Of a stretch of 47,500 nucleotides of DNA, positions 35,101 through 46,943 are shown piece by piece. The number at the start of each line of letters is the position of its first letter. Position 1 is the first letter of the stretch. The position numbers and the translations under genes were made by a program. The DNA lies in assembly GCF_964340395.1 (NCBI RefSeq), contig NC_135562.1, positions 10,777,634 through 10,825,133 of the forward strand. Reading direction: 5' to 3'. Source of the DNA: Glandiceps talaboti. Its lineage: Eukaryota; Hemichordata; Enteropneusta; Spengelidae. The notes beneath the pieces are model-generated. The model saw nothing but the letters and a program-made list of their open reading frames with translations. It was not told where the DNA came from and ran no database searches.

Positions 35101-35674
35101 ACCATATCTCTGGGAAACAAGTGACTAGAGACTGTGGGTTTAACATTACATGTGTCTGTACACTTGTAGACTAATGTCATTAATTTACACACTTACTTTC
35201 TATGCGTGAAAGTAAATTGCATGTTTTACATAATAGTGTTTTTAATTTTTAGAGTTCCATAATTTGATAAAAGTTGGAAATACAAGTAACAATAACAAAT
35301 ATGGAAATGTGATATATTTTAATTGCTTTGCATTGTCATATGTAAAGATAAATTTTGTTTACTGATATTTTAAGAAAGACAATTTTGATATAGGTAGATG
35401 TGCTAATAACTTGCAATACCTTTGGCAAAACAGCTGACTTCTTTGCAATTGCAGCATGCTGTTCAGCTGGTGGCGAGTCTGTCGTCAACAGCTCGTAGTT
35501 GTCTAACTCTTCAAAAAGAACTAAACCCCCAGTTTCATCAATCGTTGTTAGATCTGCTGATCCTATATCAACTGTTTTCCACTTTCCTTTCATTATAATC
35601 CGACCGCCAACTGCTTTGCGCTTCATTTTCGATCGTTTCTTGAGCGTACCACGTTTGCTCTTGGAAGTTGCCAT
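24239..35674 (-). CDS. DDX24: DEAD-box ATP-dependent RNA helicase, DDX24 type, complete, 15 coding exons, 772 residues
   Basis: A nucleolar ATP-dependent RNA helicase; its relatives (yeast Mak5) act in 60S ribosome assembly, and vertebrate DDX24 also affects innate RNA sensing and p53. Exons from the start: 35420-35674, 34503-34625, 34192-34387, 32337-32491, 31693-31923, 30880-30990, 30334-30452, 29548-29672, 28949-29070, 28000-28281, 27172-27289, 26401-26578, 25739-25803, 24936-25034, 24239-24378. They sum to 2319 nt in frame. The N-terminus is basic ([10 protein letters not shown] block), then a Lys-rich and an Asp/Gly-rich acidic segment. Core motifs: Q motif [24 protein letters not shown], Ia PTRELA, Ib TPGR, II DEAD at 374-377, III SAT at 410-412, [29 protein letters not shown] at 577-584. 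The C-terminus is Lys/Arg-rich. Human DDX24 is somewhat longer (about 859 residues), chiefly in the tails. Probably shares a promoter region with elongin C. Confidence 0.96.
24438..24685. repeat. Minisatellite, three units of about 91 bp
   Basis: Units begin TTTCACAGCCTGTATTGCAC at 24438 and 24530, and TTTTACAGCCTGTAACCAGC at 24620; all contain ATTACAACTGYTGACATCRG. The array sits in the last DDX24 intron, 60 bp from the terminal exon. The first two units carry the palindromic word CACATTTAACATGTG. Confidence 0.88.
25925..26310. repeat. CCAACC/CCACCC run followed by ATCA/GTCA microsatellite
   Basis: CCCACC/CCAACC units to about 26022 are followed by CAATCA and CAGTCA tetranucleotides up to 26310. 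The Pro/Thr- and Ser/Gln/Asn-rich open frame through it is low complexity, antisense to DDX24 intron 12. Confidence 0.95.
27094..27145. repeat. Two tandem copies of a 24-bp unit
   Basis: CTTGGTGATCTGTCCTTTTA followed by CCAA is present twice in a row, just below the DDX24 exon at 27172-27289. Confidence 0.85.
27257..27597 (-). repeat. 77-bp minisatellite duplicating the exon 11 acceptor and helicase motif VI
   Basis: The first 33 nt of DDX24 exon 11 (27257-27289) plus its acceptor recur upstream at 27334-27366, 27411-27443, 27488-27520 and 27565-27597, an exact 77-bp period. Every copy keeps a CTGCAG or CTGTAG acceptor. The 33-nt segments translate as [11 protein letters not shown] (true), [33 protein letters not shown] and [11 protein letters not shown]. 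Copies 2-4 end in AGG|GTAGTC, a possible weak donor. The intron part between is ATAAATTTATAAAACTGTTA-like. Simple tandem slippage explains the structure; use of the copies in splicing is not shown. Confidence 0.92.
28336..28388 (-). pseudogene. Decayed partial copy of the start of DDX24 exon 10
   Basis: On the minus strand TTACATGTATTAGTTCTTGC plus TTCAATATCCTAAACATATT resembles the start of exon 10 just downstream (TTACCTGTATTATTTTTTAC plus TTCAATATCCTGGACGTACT). The copy has an in-frame TAG where the real exon has TAT/TTT and no good acceptor. It is a local duplication of the helicase motif IV region, now non-coding. Confidence 0.65.
28510..28745. repeat. CA-rich microsatellite
   Basis: Interrupted (CA)n with CATACA and CAGACA variants, in a DDX24 intron. 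The His/Thr and Cys/Val frames over it are shadows. Confidence 0.96.
29385..29530. repeat. Dispersed repeat, copy 2 (related to 10361-10610)
   Basis: It begins CAATATATTCACTGAAAATT, contains CCAATAATTAGACATT and ends near AACAGGCTGAAATCATGA, matching both ends of the copy at 10361-10610. It ends 18 bp before the DDX24 exon at 29548-29672. Confidence 0.65.
30215..30303 (+). repeat. G-rich GT/GGGT tract
   Basis: GGAGTGGGGT, GGGGGAGTTGGGGGGGGGGT and repeated GTGGGTGG units abut the DDX24 exon at 30334-30452. The plus strand could form G-quadruplexes; the transcribed pre-mRNA would be C-rich. The Pro-rich minus-strand frame is low complexity. Confidence 0.85.
31105..31135. repeat. Poly(C)-poly(A) run
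   Basis: About 15 C residues are followed by about 10 A residues. This is simple sequence in DDX24 intron 5. Confidence 0.9.
31361..31625 (-). mobile_element. Member of the 19-kb inverted-repeat family, split by a hairpin insertion
   Basis: ACTAATGTAATAATAACAGA then ATCCCGTGACAAATGAGT matches the left end of the element at 19060-19895 (AACAGAGCCCCATGCCACATGAGT). GGGGTATTTGCC and the later TATTCTGAGTATGCC also fit the family's order. The copy is interrupted at 31490-31574 by a foldback insertion. It lies in DDX24 intron 5. Confidence 0.7.
31490..31574. mobile_element. 85-bp near-perfect hairpin insertion with 9-bp target duplication
   Basis: Left arm 31490-31529 begins TAGCCTGTTCACTATGCTGT. 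The reverse complement of 31535-31574 is identical over 40 nt except two C/T differences. The loop is only CTGTA. The 9-mer GTATGGACA flanks it on both sides (31481-31489 and 31575-31583). The structure fits a palindromic MITE; a 9-bp duplication is typical of Mutator-like elements, but I cannot assign the family firmly. Confidence 0.9.
32089..32330. repeat. CA and CATA microsatellites
   Basis: (CA)n at 32089-32146, then mainly CATA to about 32280, then CA/CCCC-rich sequence up to the DDX24 exon at 32337. The repeat comes within 10 bp of the splice donor. The long Tyr/Val/Cys frame crossing into the exon is an artefact. Confidence 0.97.
32600..33531. repeat. Minisatellite, 65-69-bp unit, 14 copies
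   Basis: GTAGTTGTCTATGCATGTAG or near matches start at 32600, 32667, 32733, 32800, 32866, 32932, 32998, 33065, 33134, 33200, 33266, 33333, 33400 and 33466. Units contain TTATATGGTCC, a variable CCCTTTAACCCACAG or CCATCTAACCTACAG, and CTTAGCCTTGGTCTACT. Variants alternate, which suggests higher-order units. It lies in DDX24 intron 3. Confidence 0.97.
34855..35045. mobile_element. Foldback element with one arm duplicated
   Basis: Around the centre AGATATCC (34971-34978), TCCACACACTGC pairs perfectly with GCAGTGTGTGGA. The right arm continues outward through ATCCTAGTAACCTG, TTTACCCC and TTTCATATACTG. Its complement occurs twice on the left, at 34858-34911 (ATATGAAAGTGGTAAAATAA, CAGATTTCTAGGATTG) and at 34930-34970 (GGGTAAAACAACACTGGTTT, CTAGAATTG). 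It lies in DDX24 intron 1. Confidence 0.78.
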
Positions 35675-37504
35675 TTTCTAAGGTCAGGTCATGAGGTCGA
35701 TCCCACAGTCCTTTGCGCCAGGACGCCGTCAGGTCAAAATCCGGGTACTTTCGCACCGCCGGTTGGCAAGAAGCAGGACAAAAACATCAGGACCTGCTGA
35801 AAATAGCGAACATTTGGAAGGTAATAGTGGCACTTTACATCATAGTTACACTATAATATTTGATGATTTTGTTTTCTTAAATATAAATATTCGATTACAC
35901 CCGTAACAAAGAGGTGATTCCTCAACCAGCGCACGAAACCGGAAAATGTGACTTTGTTGCAGTGTTTGGACGGTTCGTGTGTGTCATCACATCATCATGC
36001 AAAGCCAGGGTTAACCGTTTGGCGCCTGAATGTGTGATACTCCTATTAGATTTGTTTATATTTTCTATTTTTTACAAATATGGGGCTACATGGAATTTAC
36101 TTGTAATTATCCACGTTCTTTTTATGTGTTGTAACGTTCAAGATACGAATATTTTTGTAATCATATGAAATAGGTGACGCCATGCCGAATTCCATTCTGA
36201 CTCTGTTACCGTTTGCTGTGTCACGATATGTGTGTTACATATTTCAAGGATACATTAAATCATTTTATTATTACAACAAGGTCAGCTATTGTATGCTTTG
36301 TTTGGTGGTAGGACATGATTTCATGAAATTGCTAGCTTATGCAAAAATACTAATTTAACAAGTTAACATCGTCGTTGTTGCGTGTACATGTTTGGATATC
36401 CGTGAGACCTTCAACATCAGAATTAAAAGGGTGTGTACGGACTTCCTGGTTTCTTCGTAGATTGAGGAGGGAAGGAACATGGGGGGTTCTGTATACCCTG
36501 TCATGTTGTTGAGTGGAACTCACAGCTGCAACCACTCACAATGAACGATGTCGGATATCCTTGTCATTGGCATAGATTATGTTTTTTAATTGATGTAGAT
36601 TTTTATATTCTAAGTCATAATTCTAAATGAATAACTGGTTATAGAGCTGATGACAATTTTTAATATTTTGTCTCCCAATTATTGCAAGCCTCTTTGACAT
36701 ATTTTGTATTAATTAATTTAAAGTACTGATTACAATTTATGATTGAAGAAAATAAACAGGAGTTAAAAAGTCACCAGTACTCGTGAAACTAGTAAAATGT
36801 ACTTCTGTAATGATTCAAATGAATCCTATAGTATGATGAATCTGTTATAGTGTTATGGTCATGTAAGGTCACTATCAAGGACAGTGTAGGGACAGTGTGT
36901 CGGTCAGGAACTCTGGAGACAGAATTGACTAAAAAAATGGAGTTTCTTTTGAGTAACTATATAGTAAGGAATAATTAGGGAACATCAAATTTTTGTTAGT
37001 CACAAATATATGTAATTGTTCACAATTCGGGAGGCATGTCAACGTTGCTAAGAGATGTCGGTGATCATAATTGTGAGAAGTGTGTGCATCTGTCATCAGA
37101 TGTAGTATCAGGGGAACATTTCAAGAGAAAGTGCATTATTTCTTGTCAGAAATACAAATCAAATTGTTGTCGATGGACTAGCAGTATCTCAAATCTCATT
37201 TCCGAAGTTTCTAAATTCCCTCATAAGAAATTTGCTGTGTTGTAGACACAGCAATTTCTTGTGATAATATTTGATGTGCTATGCTGTTGCTTGCAGAAAA
37301 AATATTTTCTCTTTTACCAGAGGACACAGTTTCCCAACCTGTTTGCTAGCTCTGTAGACTGCACTGCCAAAGTGGCTGACTTTTTATGATCTTGTTATTG
37401 GTCCTCTTAGCTAAGCAAAATCTGAAGAAAATAAATAAGCCGAACAATTTCAGAAATTTGTCTGTTTCTCTTTGTAGAACCTGTGAGCAGCTGAGTAAAC
37501 TAAA
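35675..37504. promoter_or_regulatory. Divergent DDX24/elongin C promoter region and elongin C 5' leader
   Basis: The start codons of DDX24 (35674, minus) and elongin C (37505, plus) face away across 1.83 kb. The first 150 bp next to DDX24 are relatively CpG-rich (GCGCCAGGACGCCG, CGCACCGCCGG). A likely non-coding first exon of elongin C lies in about 35690-35820 and ends GGAAG|GTAATA. Its coding exon begins at an acceptor at 37477 (TTTGTAG|AACCTG), so 27 nt of 5' UTR precede the ATG. An in-frame TAA at 37496-37498 fixes that start. The rest holds a decayed MITE copy near 36930-37010. No TATA box is convincing. Confidence 0.6.
36930..37010 (+). repeat. Decayed copy of the 38.5-39.1-kb MITE
   Basis: GAGTTTCTTTTGAGTAACTA, ATAGTAAGGAATAATTAGGG and AACATCAAATTTTTGTTAGT follow the order of the two MITEs at 38481 and 38903. 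The terminal repeats are not recognisable. Confidence 0.55.
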
Positions 37505-39797
<2,293 letters not shown>

Positions 39798-40309
39798 ATT
39801 GACACACACACACACACATATAGACACACATAGACATGTACACTGTACCTAATATTCGGCATGTAAAATGACATGTAGTAGATCTTTTCCAGTCAGCTGG
39901 GAGGTGTTAGTACATGATTTGATGAAGTACTACTAAACACAGTTTTGAAGGCTTACATACACAAAAAATACAAGTTTTTATTTATTATTACAGATTAATC
40001 ACTATGACGACTATTCAATTTATTTATCATATGCAGAGTATGGTTCTAAATGATAAAAAAAAAATATCTATGTAATAGTAAACTTATAATGTTATCATAA
40101 TATTATCAGTTTTGTAAACGTTGTTTTTCTAATTTGTGTTGTGGTAACCAAGGGTGTGTACAGTTGTGTGCCATGTTTTTCATATTCACTGTGGATTTGC
40201 TGTATCAAATTTTGAGACAGACAAAAAGTTAGTTTTTAACTGGGTCATTTTGTACAGCAATGATTTATTTATGTGGGATGTGCCATATGCAGTGTTTTTA
40301 CTAAGGCTT

Positions 40310-40800
40310 AGGAATTTGTGTAACAGAGGGAGCAGGCTAAAACTGGACAAACTTCTATACATTTTGACACCTTGCACCATGATGTTGGTCGGAAATAAAA
40401 AAGGTGGTAAAATACCATGGAAAGTCTAGTAGATTTTATCTCAATGTTTTGGCAATGTTTCGGAACCTCAATAAAAGAGAGGGAAATCTGATCATACTTG
40501 AGTAGATTTTGACACTTTGTACCAACATTTTGGTGGGTAACCCTAGTAAAAGAAGAGGGGAAATCTGGTAAAACTTGCATGGATTTCTATACCATGTACC
40601 ATAATTTTGGTGGGTAACCCTGGTAATAGGAGAGGGGAAATCTGGTAAAACTTGCACAGATTTCTATCCCATGTTCCTTAATTTTGGTGGGTAACCCTGG
40701 TAACAGAGGAGGAGAAATCTGATAAAACTTGCATAGATTTCTATTCCATGTACCATAATTTGATGAGGAATCTTGGTAAAATACCCAGAAAACTCAGGTA
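40310..40800. repeat. Degenerate tandem repeat, about 85-95-bp unit
   Basis: The series GGTGGGTAACCCTRGTAA, GGAGGGGAAATCTGGTAAAA and CTTGCATGGATTTCTATACC recurs four to five times with increasing divergence to both sides. It lies about 500 bp past the elongin C stop and may be part of its 3' UTR, since AATAAA occurs inside at 40394 and 40470. Confidence 0.85.
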
Positions 40801-41116
40801 CATTTTAAACACTGCATATGTGCATTATAACCAAATATTGGATGTTTGTCTCAAAGATTGTTAGATTAAATCCACAGTTTTGCCAGTTTACCGATTCTCA
40901 GACAGAACAAGAGTCAGGCACCATAGTTATATCAGGGTTACATCCCAAGCTGTGTCCTTAGGTTTTATCCAAATCAGCGATTTAAAAGTTAACTAAAAAC
41001 ATTACAGTCGGGGATGCAGTTCATTTCATTATGGTTTCACTGAATTCCAAGTGTGGTTCATTTTAATATTATAGTTTCATGGCGTTCCAAGTCAGTTAAC
41101 TGTATCAAATGGATTG

Positions 41117-41211
41117 TTAGACTGTAAGGTATTTTGTACCACTTCACCCTCACTGGCCTCCTCTTGACCGATGTGTGAGGGCGCTCTGTCATGTTGTACC
41201 TTACAGACTAA
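41117..41211. mobile_element. 95-bp foldback MITE with TTAGWCTGTAAGGTA ends
   Basis: TTAGACTGTAAGGTA (41117) and the reverse complement of TACCTTACAGACTAA (to 41211) differ at one base. A second inverted pair, CACCCTCACTGG and GTGTGAGGGCGC, lies inside. No coding sequence. Confidence 0.75.
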
Positions 41212-41784
41212 TGGAATGTTGGATATAAGCGAACGCCTAGGCTATTATCATAATTCATTTCCCTGTTTCAAACTTTTAGAATTCAGTGAATTATAACGCG
41301 GGGACTATTTACTACTGACACCATTGTGTTGAAATACCCCCACTCCACCCCCACCCCCTCAACCACGGATTAGAATTGTTGATACACCCTCCCCCAGTCT
41401 ATTTTGGGGAAAATTTTATGCAATGTTTTTAATTTGTATTTATACATTGTAAGGGTGATCATAACACATAACTCGTATACTCTGAGGTCTGGATGATTTC
41501 TACCAAACTGTATCATAGTGAACACGTACACACTGGTTATTTATTCTTATAAAGTGCTGTACACATATCCGTGTCATGCAAACTGAAATTTTAGATCTGT
41601 ATGTCTACCTTCAAAGCTCAGTCTCCTAAGTCTTGAGTTGTTGTCTAGTAAACGTTGGTTAAACTTTAAAGTCATGTCGAGATCAAAGTTTGGTGCAAAG
41701 TGAAGTACTGACAATATTTCTTATACACAACCATTTTAAATGGTGTCTAATTGGTAAAGTCAATTATCATAGAGACAGCAGAAG

Positions 41785-42070
41785 AGACAACCAATCAGGA
41801 TGTGCCTTGTAATGGCTTCATGTTACTCAACCAATCAAAATGAATATTGTAAATGCTCCATGTTGTACAACCAATCAGAATGAACCTTGTGAGGGCTTCC
41901 TGTTGAACAGCCAATCAATTGGTAGGAAGCTTGTAAATGTGTCATGTTGAATAACCAATTAGAAAGAACTCTGTAAGAGCTCTATTTTAACAACCAATCA
42001 AAATGGAACATGTAAGTGCTTCTCATTACACAACCAATCAGGATGAGCCTGGTGAGTGCTACAAGCTCTA
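41785..42070. repeat. 40-bp-period array of CCAAT boxes
   Basis: CCAATCA or CCAATTA begins at 41791, 41831, 41871, 41911, 41955, 41994 and 42034, so spacing is 40, 40, 40, 44, 39 and 40 bp. Between boxes a degenerate CTTGTAAGGGCTTCATGTTG consensus repeats. NF-Y binds CCAAT, but regulatory use is not shown. Confidence 0.9.
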
Positions 42071-43190
42071 TCCTCACAAAAACAAAAGCTGCTAAAAGTA
42101 TAGACTGACACCAACTCAAAACTTACCCGACAGTTGTGAATATAGTATGTGTAAAACTGTATACATGTAGAGTGAATATTTTGGTTTGCAAATCTGTTAT
42201 CAGGTAGTTGCCAGTGTGGAAAGATGTGAAAAGATAAAAACAAGCTGTGAGGGAGAAAGACAAGAAAATGTCTTTTAAAAATGCCAAGAAGTTTAGCTGG
42301 ACACACATCTAGATGTAGTCATTCACAATTCTAATCTAGTCTTATTGTTTTGCCCAAGTTTGGCAACAATATGGAAATATGCAGACAGTCCGTAACTACT
42401 ATGATAATATTAATATTTCAATTCTAACTGACCCCAACGTGATATCTTTGGTCAGAAAAATATAAAACTTAGAAGTAAGGGTTTAAATTTCATACTCTAG
42501 AAAATTATCGCAGAAGAAAATAATTACACAAAATGTTTGAAAATAAGTTGTATTTAAATTGAAACTAGTACTTTGTAATCATAATCAGTGGCCCCCGTAT
42601 TTGTCCCTTTATATAAATATGGTCCTTTCAAAAAAACAAAACAAGTCTCGACAGAGGAATACTAGGAACGTTTGTCAGTATTTTTATTTGCCATTAGTAC
42701 AGTTTTGTACTTCTCCCTCTTATTTTGTTATCGTACATAATCATTTATATTCATGTGTACAGCACAAATGTGTATTGTTGATGGTTCTTCGGGTTTTTTG
42801 GGACGGTTAGCAGCTTCATATCCCCATGTACCCTACTTAGTATAAAATAATATCAGATGTTTTCACTATTACAAAAGTAGGCAACATGGAGAAAACTATC
42901 GAAACTTGTTAATTCTATTCTGATATACAGTGAGTTGTCCAAATAAAAAATTTGATCACATTTAGATTTGCTGTAATTTGGCATTTCAAAGATGTGCATA
43001 GTTGCATACTTTCAAAAGTGACTTCTGTAACTTGGTGTGATATCCAGTTCAGAGATTTAAGAAGTTAGAATATAACAAAAAAAGGTTTTTATTACTGGTG
43101 ACAAAATTACCATTTGCATGTTGATAAGAGTTCAGAAATGATAGGTAATGCAAAAACAGGAAAGAGTTTACCAGAATCTTGTCGCAAGGG

Positions 43191-43294
43191 AATGTCTCCA
43201 AAGTTTTGATATTTCGAGTCAGTTCTAGACAAAGGACCTATCAATGTCTCCAAAGTTTTGATATTTCGAGTCAGTTCTAGACAAAGGACCTATC
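43191..43294. repeat. Perfect 52-bp tandem duplication
   Basis: AATGTCTCCAAAGTTTTGAT ... GACAAAGGACCTATC occurs at 43191-43242 and again at 43243-43294 without a difference, so the duplication is very recent. Confidence 0.95.
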
Positions 43295-43334
43295 ATACAG
43301 AGATGTTTGTTTACATGGAGTATTTGAAAGGCAA

Positions 43335-43590
43335 TCTGTAAACTTCAGAGAGCTGTTTGAATTTGCATATATCTAAATTCCAGAGACGTGTTAAATTTGC
43401 ATAGTGTTAAATGCACAAACTCTGACTTTCAGAGAGTTGTTAAATTCACATCAAAACTCGAAATTCCAGAGAACCGTTAATTTTGCTTGCAGTGCTGAAC
43501 ACACGAACTCTGACCTTAAGAGAACTGTTAAATTTGCATATTGTGCTACACACATGACCTAACCTCCGAAGAGCTGTAATATTTGCATAT
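43335..43590. repeat. Degenerate ~50-80-bp repeat with octamer motifs
   Basis: Units of the type CAGAGAGCTGTTAAATTTGC AT...CACAAACTCTGACYTT repeat about five times. Exact ATTTGCAT (octamer, POU-domain type) occurs at 43361, 43395, 43532 and 43581, with further copies outside the array at 43112 and 43744. Confidence 0.8.
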
Positions 43591-44790
43591 CATCTGTATA
43601 AAGAATCGATTCTATTTTACAAATAGCAAACCATCAGTTTTAGTCATTGAAAATTAATTACACATATGGAGCAAGGGTTTATATCTTTTTTGTTCGGTTT
43701 TTATTGATAGGAAAATAACTTTTTTTTCCCAGTTGAAGTTTTGATTTGCATAATGCTGTTTCCTGTTTTTCACAGCAGTATTAATAAACTAAACAAAATT
43801 ATTTGGAAAGTGAACGTAGTCTGTCATTTTATTTAAGTGTAGTTGTATAGACAGTGGAGTAAACAAAGGATTTTCTTTCATGCTGTTAACTTCTCTGTCC
43901 TTTTCTCTCTCCACTGTCTGGTGTGTGCGACCATTAATATAGTATTTGAAAGCCTTATCACTGCACTCAAGAACAATGCAGATTGTAGGGTTGGGATGCG
44001 AGCATTGTTGAAATCTTATTCAGAGCGAAGTATTCACTATCTTACTAGAAGGGTGGGTGGTTGAGGAAACTAACGAGATGTCGCTTATGTTTGGCATCCT
44101 TGGTGGATTGGCTAACTAAATACTATACACTTCTATAATTCCACTTAGCTCACTACACTGTCTGCCCTTTACTATGCGAGGAATGACAATGCATCTTTGA
44201 TTGCCCTACTTTTACCTTTATGCACGCTATGAATATTTAAATTTAACATCTGGTGTAATATTTTCGCTGTATGATTGGGCTTTGAATACTATAAACCATC
44301 ATGTCTGAGGATATGTACCACTTTCATCCATAACCAGATCTTACCCATGAAAGACACTTCACACTTTCCAGTTCAAGGAAAAGAAACTACAGCAAAAGTC
44401 AAAATAGCTAGACAATAATTTTATTGGTGAAAATATATCACAGCCATGAGTTGCAATAAACACTTAAAATGATTGTGCAATAAGTATTTTATGGAACATC
44501 TCATCACCTCGCTTTCAGGTTAATATAGACCATTATATCCCTTTTCATTAGGGCAATAGTTGTTTTATGACATTATTTTCATACAGCCTTCAGTGATTGG
44601 CTTTAGTGATACAGTCACCTGGAATTGAATTTGTTCAGAAAGGTGATTTAGGAATACCTAAATTACAAAAAAAATTATATAATATTTCTAAGAAAACTAT
44701 TACATGTATTACTAAGCTCAAAAGAACGTATTTCGATAAGCTAACAGAATATGACTTGATTATCTGTTTCAGGAATATGAGATGTTGGAT

Positions 44791-44892
44791 GTTACCCACA
44801 CTCTCGCCGCTGGGGGCGCTACTACGAGACCACCCAGACGAGATACGGTCTCGTTGTAGAGCCCTGCTGGCTGTGAGTGTCTGCTGGGTAAC
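44791..44892. mobile_element. 102-bp palindromic MITE, GTTACCC family member 2
   Basis: The left arm is GTTACCCACACTCTCGCCGC with TGGGGGCGCTACTACGAGAC. The reverse complement of the right arm is GTTACCCAGCAGACACTCAC with AGCCAGCAGGGCTCTACAAC GAGAC. The ends match those of the element at 15841-16189. A fragment with the same core, CGCTGGGGGCGCT, is inverted at 45461-45475. Confidence 0.82.
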
Positions 44893-45636
44893 TCGAAACT
44901 AGTTTTACTGAGGCTGAAATATGTCTTCTAAGATATTTCAAATAGGGATCTATCAAAATAATTGAGATGACATGTTTATATTTCATGCATTTTACTTAGC
45001 ACCAAAATAATAAAATAATCTCCAAAAAATAAAACGCTGAAATTCTGACGTTTGTAAAATTTGTCAAAGAACCTTAAAAGTCTTCACAATATCAACTTAC
45101 AATGAATCTCATGATAATATTTTAAAACAATGGAAGAAACAGCTAATCAATTATTTAAAAATTCATCCAAATTTTCGAAAATCTATAACTACAGGAAGAT
45201 AAAATGTTCCATATTTCAGTAAAACCATATATTTTTTAATTGAAAGCTTTCCCAATAAATACTTATTTTATAAGTACTTCCTACTTGATATATTAGTAAT
45301 AATTCTATAAATCTCTGAAAAAGTCGTTTTTAACACAAATAACAAAGAAAATGAAATGTGAGTAAAGTTTGAATTTTTGAATTCATTGAGGTGTGATGTG
45401 AAATAAGTAATAACGAACTGTTCCACGTTGTTGTCGGCACTTCTCCGCGAATGATTAAAGCGCCCCCAGCGACGAATCTCTCTGTCCAGCTCAAATATTA
45501 AATACAAGCCATACAATTAGTGCACACAATCGGATCCAGATATACGATGGGATCTCAGAATCAATTTATGAAATTTATGATGTGTATTTCAATCAAAAAA
45601 GTTTGGTATCTTTGCTTTTTAACTCATTCCTTCACT

Positions 45637-46943
45637 CTATTCCTTGTCACAGCTTTCTGAGTCACAGGAACCTGTCGGTGAAATGAAGACAATATGGGAT
45701 TAAATAAAGTATATGTTCACTGTATTAGCTTGTTTATACAACACACCCAAGTACGTTATGCTTCTGGTTTTCTTAGAAGTGATTTCAAATATTGATATAT
45801 CATTTCTCCAATATTCGTCCGTTCCAGGAAAAAATACGAGTGACCTAAGGGGCCTTGTCACTGCAAGTTACTAGAGTCGTAAGAAAATCGGGGAAATAGA
45901 TTATGATACATCAAGCATAATTTATACAAAATCGGGAAAATAATAATGGTGATTTGGAACGTTTTGACTGATTTCGAGTACCGCAGAACCACAGTGACAC
46001 AGACACCGGTTGTGACGTTGAAAGATCAGGGTATTAATCTATATTTTCAGTTCAAAGACAATAACTCGGCTTGTGCATGGTGCAATGAATCTTACCCCTA
46101 TACCACCCGTTTGCAATTGGTCGTTTGAGGTCTTACACAATCGTACATTGATATGCACATATTATGTAGTTTATATATCGTGCAAGAAGGCCGGGTAGCA
46201 TGACTATGGATTCAGCATCTGGTGTCGATCGTGCAAGTTTTAGTGAGTTTGGGTCACATACCTTCTTCTTCCTTAGGTTTTTGTTCTGGTTGTGGCTGTG
46301 GGTTGGCTGACGTGTACAGAATCCTCTGAGGTGTTTCTTCAGCGTATAGAATCTCTAGTTTAGTGGAATCTTCAATAAGTCTTTCCCTTACTTGAGACAC
46401 GGTCAGTTCTGGTTCGTTACCCCAAATGATAGCTGCGACACCTATAATAAAGAACGCGACAGTTTTACGAAGAACTGTGAAGCGTGGTGGTCTTTAATTT
46501 AATTGTTATAGGTAGCTTAGTGTTGCTATATCTTGTCTACATCGATTTATATGGTACACATGATGGTGGACAAATGTCCGTGGTTAGGCCTAAAGAAATT
46601 GTTTGGTTCCGGCTACATGGCAAAGTATTCACCGTCAAACAGAGTTAATGTTCAGCAATATGAATGATAGACGTACGGTGTCAAATCGATAGCGTAACCA
46701 CAATTTAGCCAGTCTTGACTTGAATGATTTTATTTTACAGATTAAGTAGATAGGTATAACCGTACCTGCTGCATGCGGTACTGCTAACGAGGTTCCACTG
46801 TGAGTAAAACTCTTTTTGTTGGATTTGTGAGAGGCTCCGGTGATTTTACCTGCTGGAGCAAACAAATCGACACACTTGCCGTGATTGGAGAAGATCACAC
46901 GCTCGTCAATGACGTCATCACGTAACCCAGCAACAGTGATAGC
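45637..46943 (-). CDS. Proteinase K/PCSK9-like subtilase (S8), last three coding exons, 5' part outside window
   Basis: A serine protease of the subtilase fold, normally secreted. Exons 46766-46943, 46262-46441 and 45637-45671 join in frame and end at TAG. The first begins after TTTGACAG with AITVAGLRDD, then VIFSNHGKCVDLFAPAGKIT, and holds the catalytic serine in SGTSLAVPHAAG. The second gives VAAIIWGNEPELTVSQVRER and LIEDSTKLEIL, close to the PCSK9 region with EPELT and a RLI helix. The protein ends with a Gln/Pro/Lys/Glu-rich tail and CDSESCDKE. There is no room for the Cys-rich C-terminal domain of vertebrate PCSK9, so this is a short proteinase K-like form. The Asp and His of the triad, signal peptide and prodomain must lie right of 47500. 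About 131 residues are visible. Confidence 0.87.

Larger units (their letters stand above)
39798..45636. other. Tail-to-tail intergenic region between elongin C and the subtilase
   Basis: This 5.8-kb stretch has no convincing exon. It holds a ~90-bp tandem repeat (40310-40800), a foldback (41117-41211), a 40-bp-period CCAAT array (41785-42070), a 52-bp duplication (43191-43294), an octamer-rich repeat (43335-43590) and a palindromic MITE (44791-44892). The rest (42080-43100, 43600-44780, 44900-45636) is AT-rich sequence in which I see nothing firm. Confidence 0.7.

Noticed and set aside
42559-42810. 83-codon plus-strand frame past elongin C (also 43843-44064 and 44597-44902)
   Set aside because: No domain, no conserved look, and no splice partners. 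The last one runs through a palindromic MITE.
45946-46128. Plus-strand 60-codon frame (MVIWNVLTDFEYRR...)
   Set aside because: It lies in a subtilase intron on the opposite strand, has no splice context and no recognisable domain.
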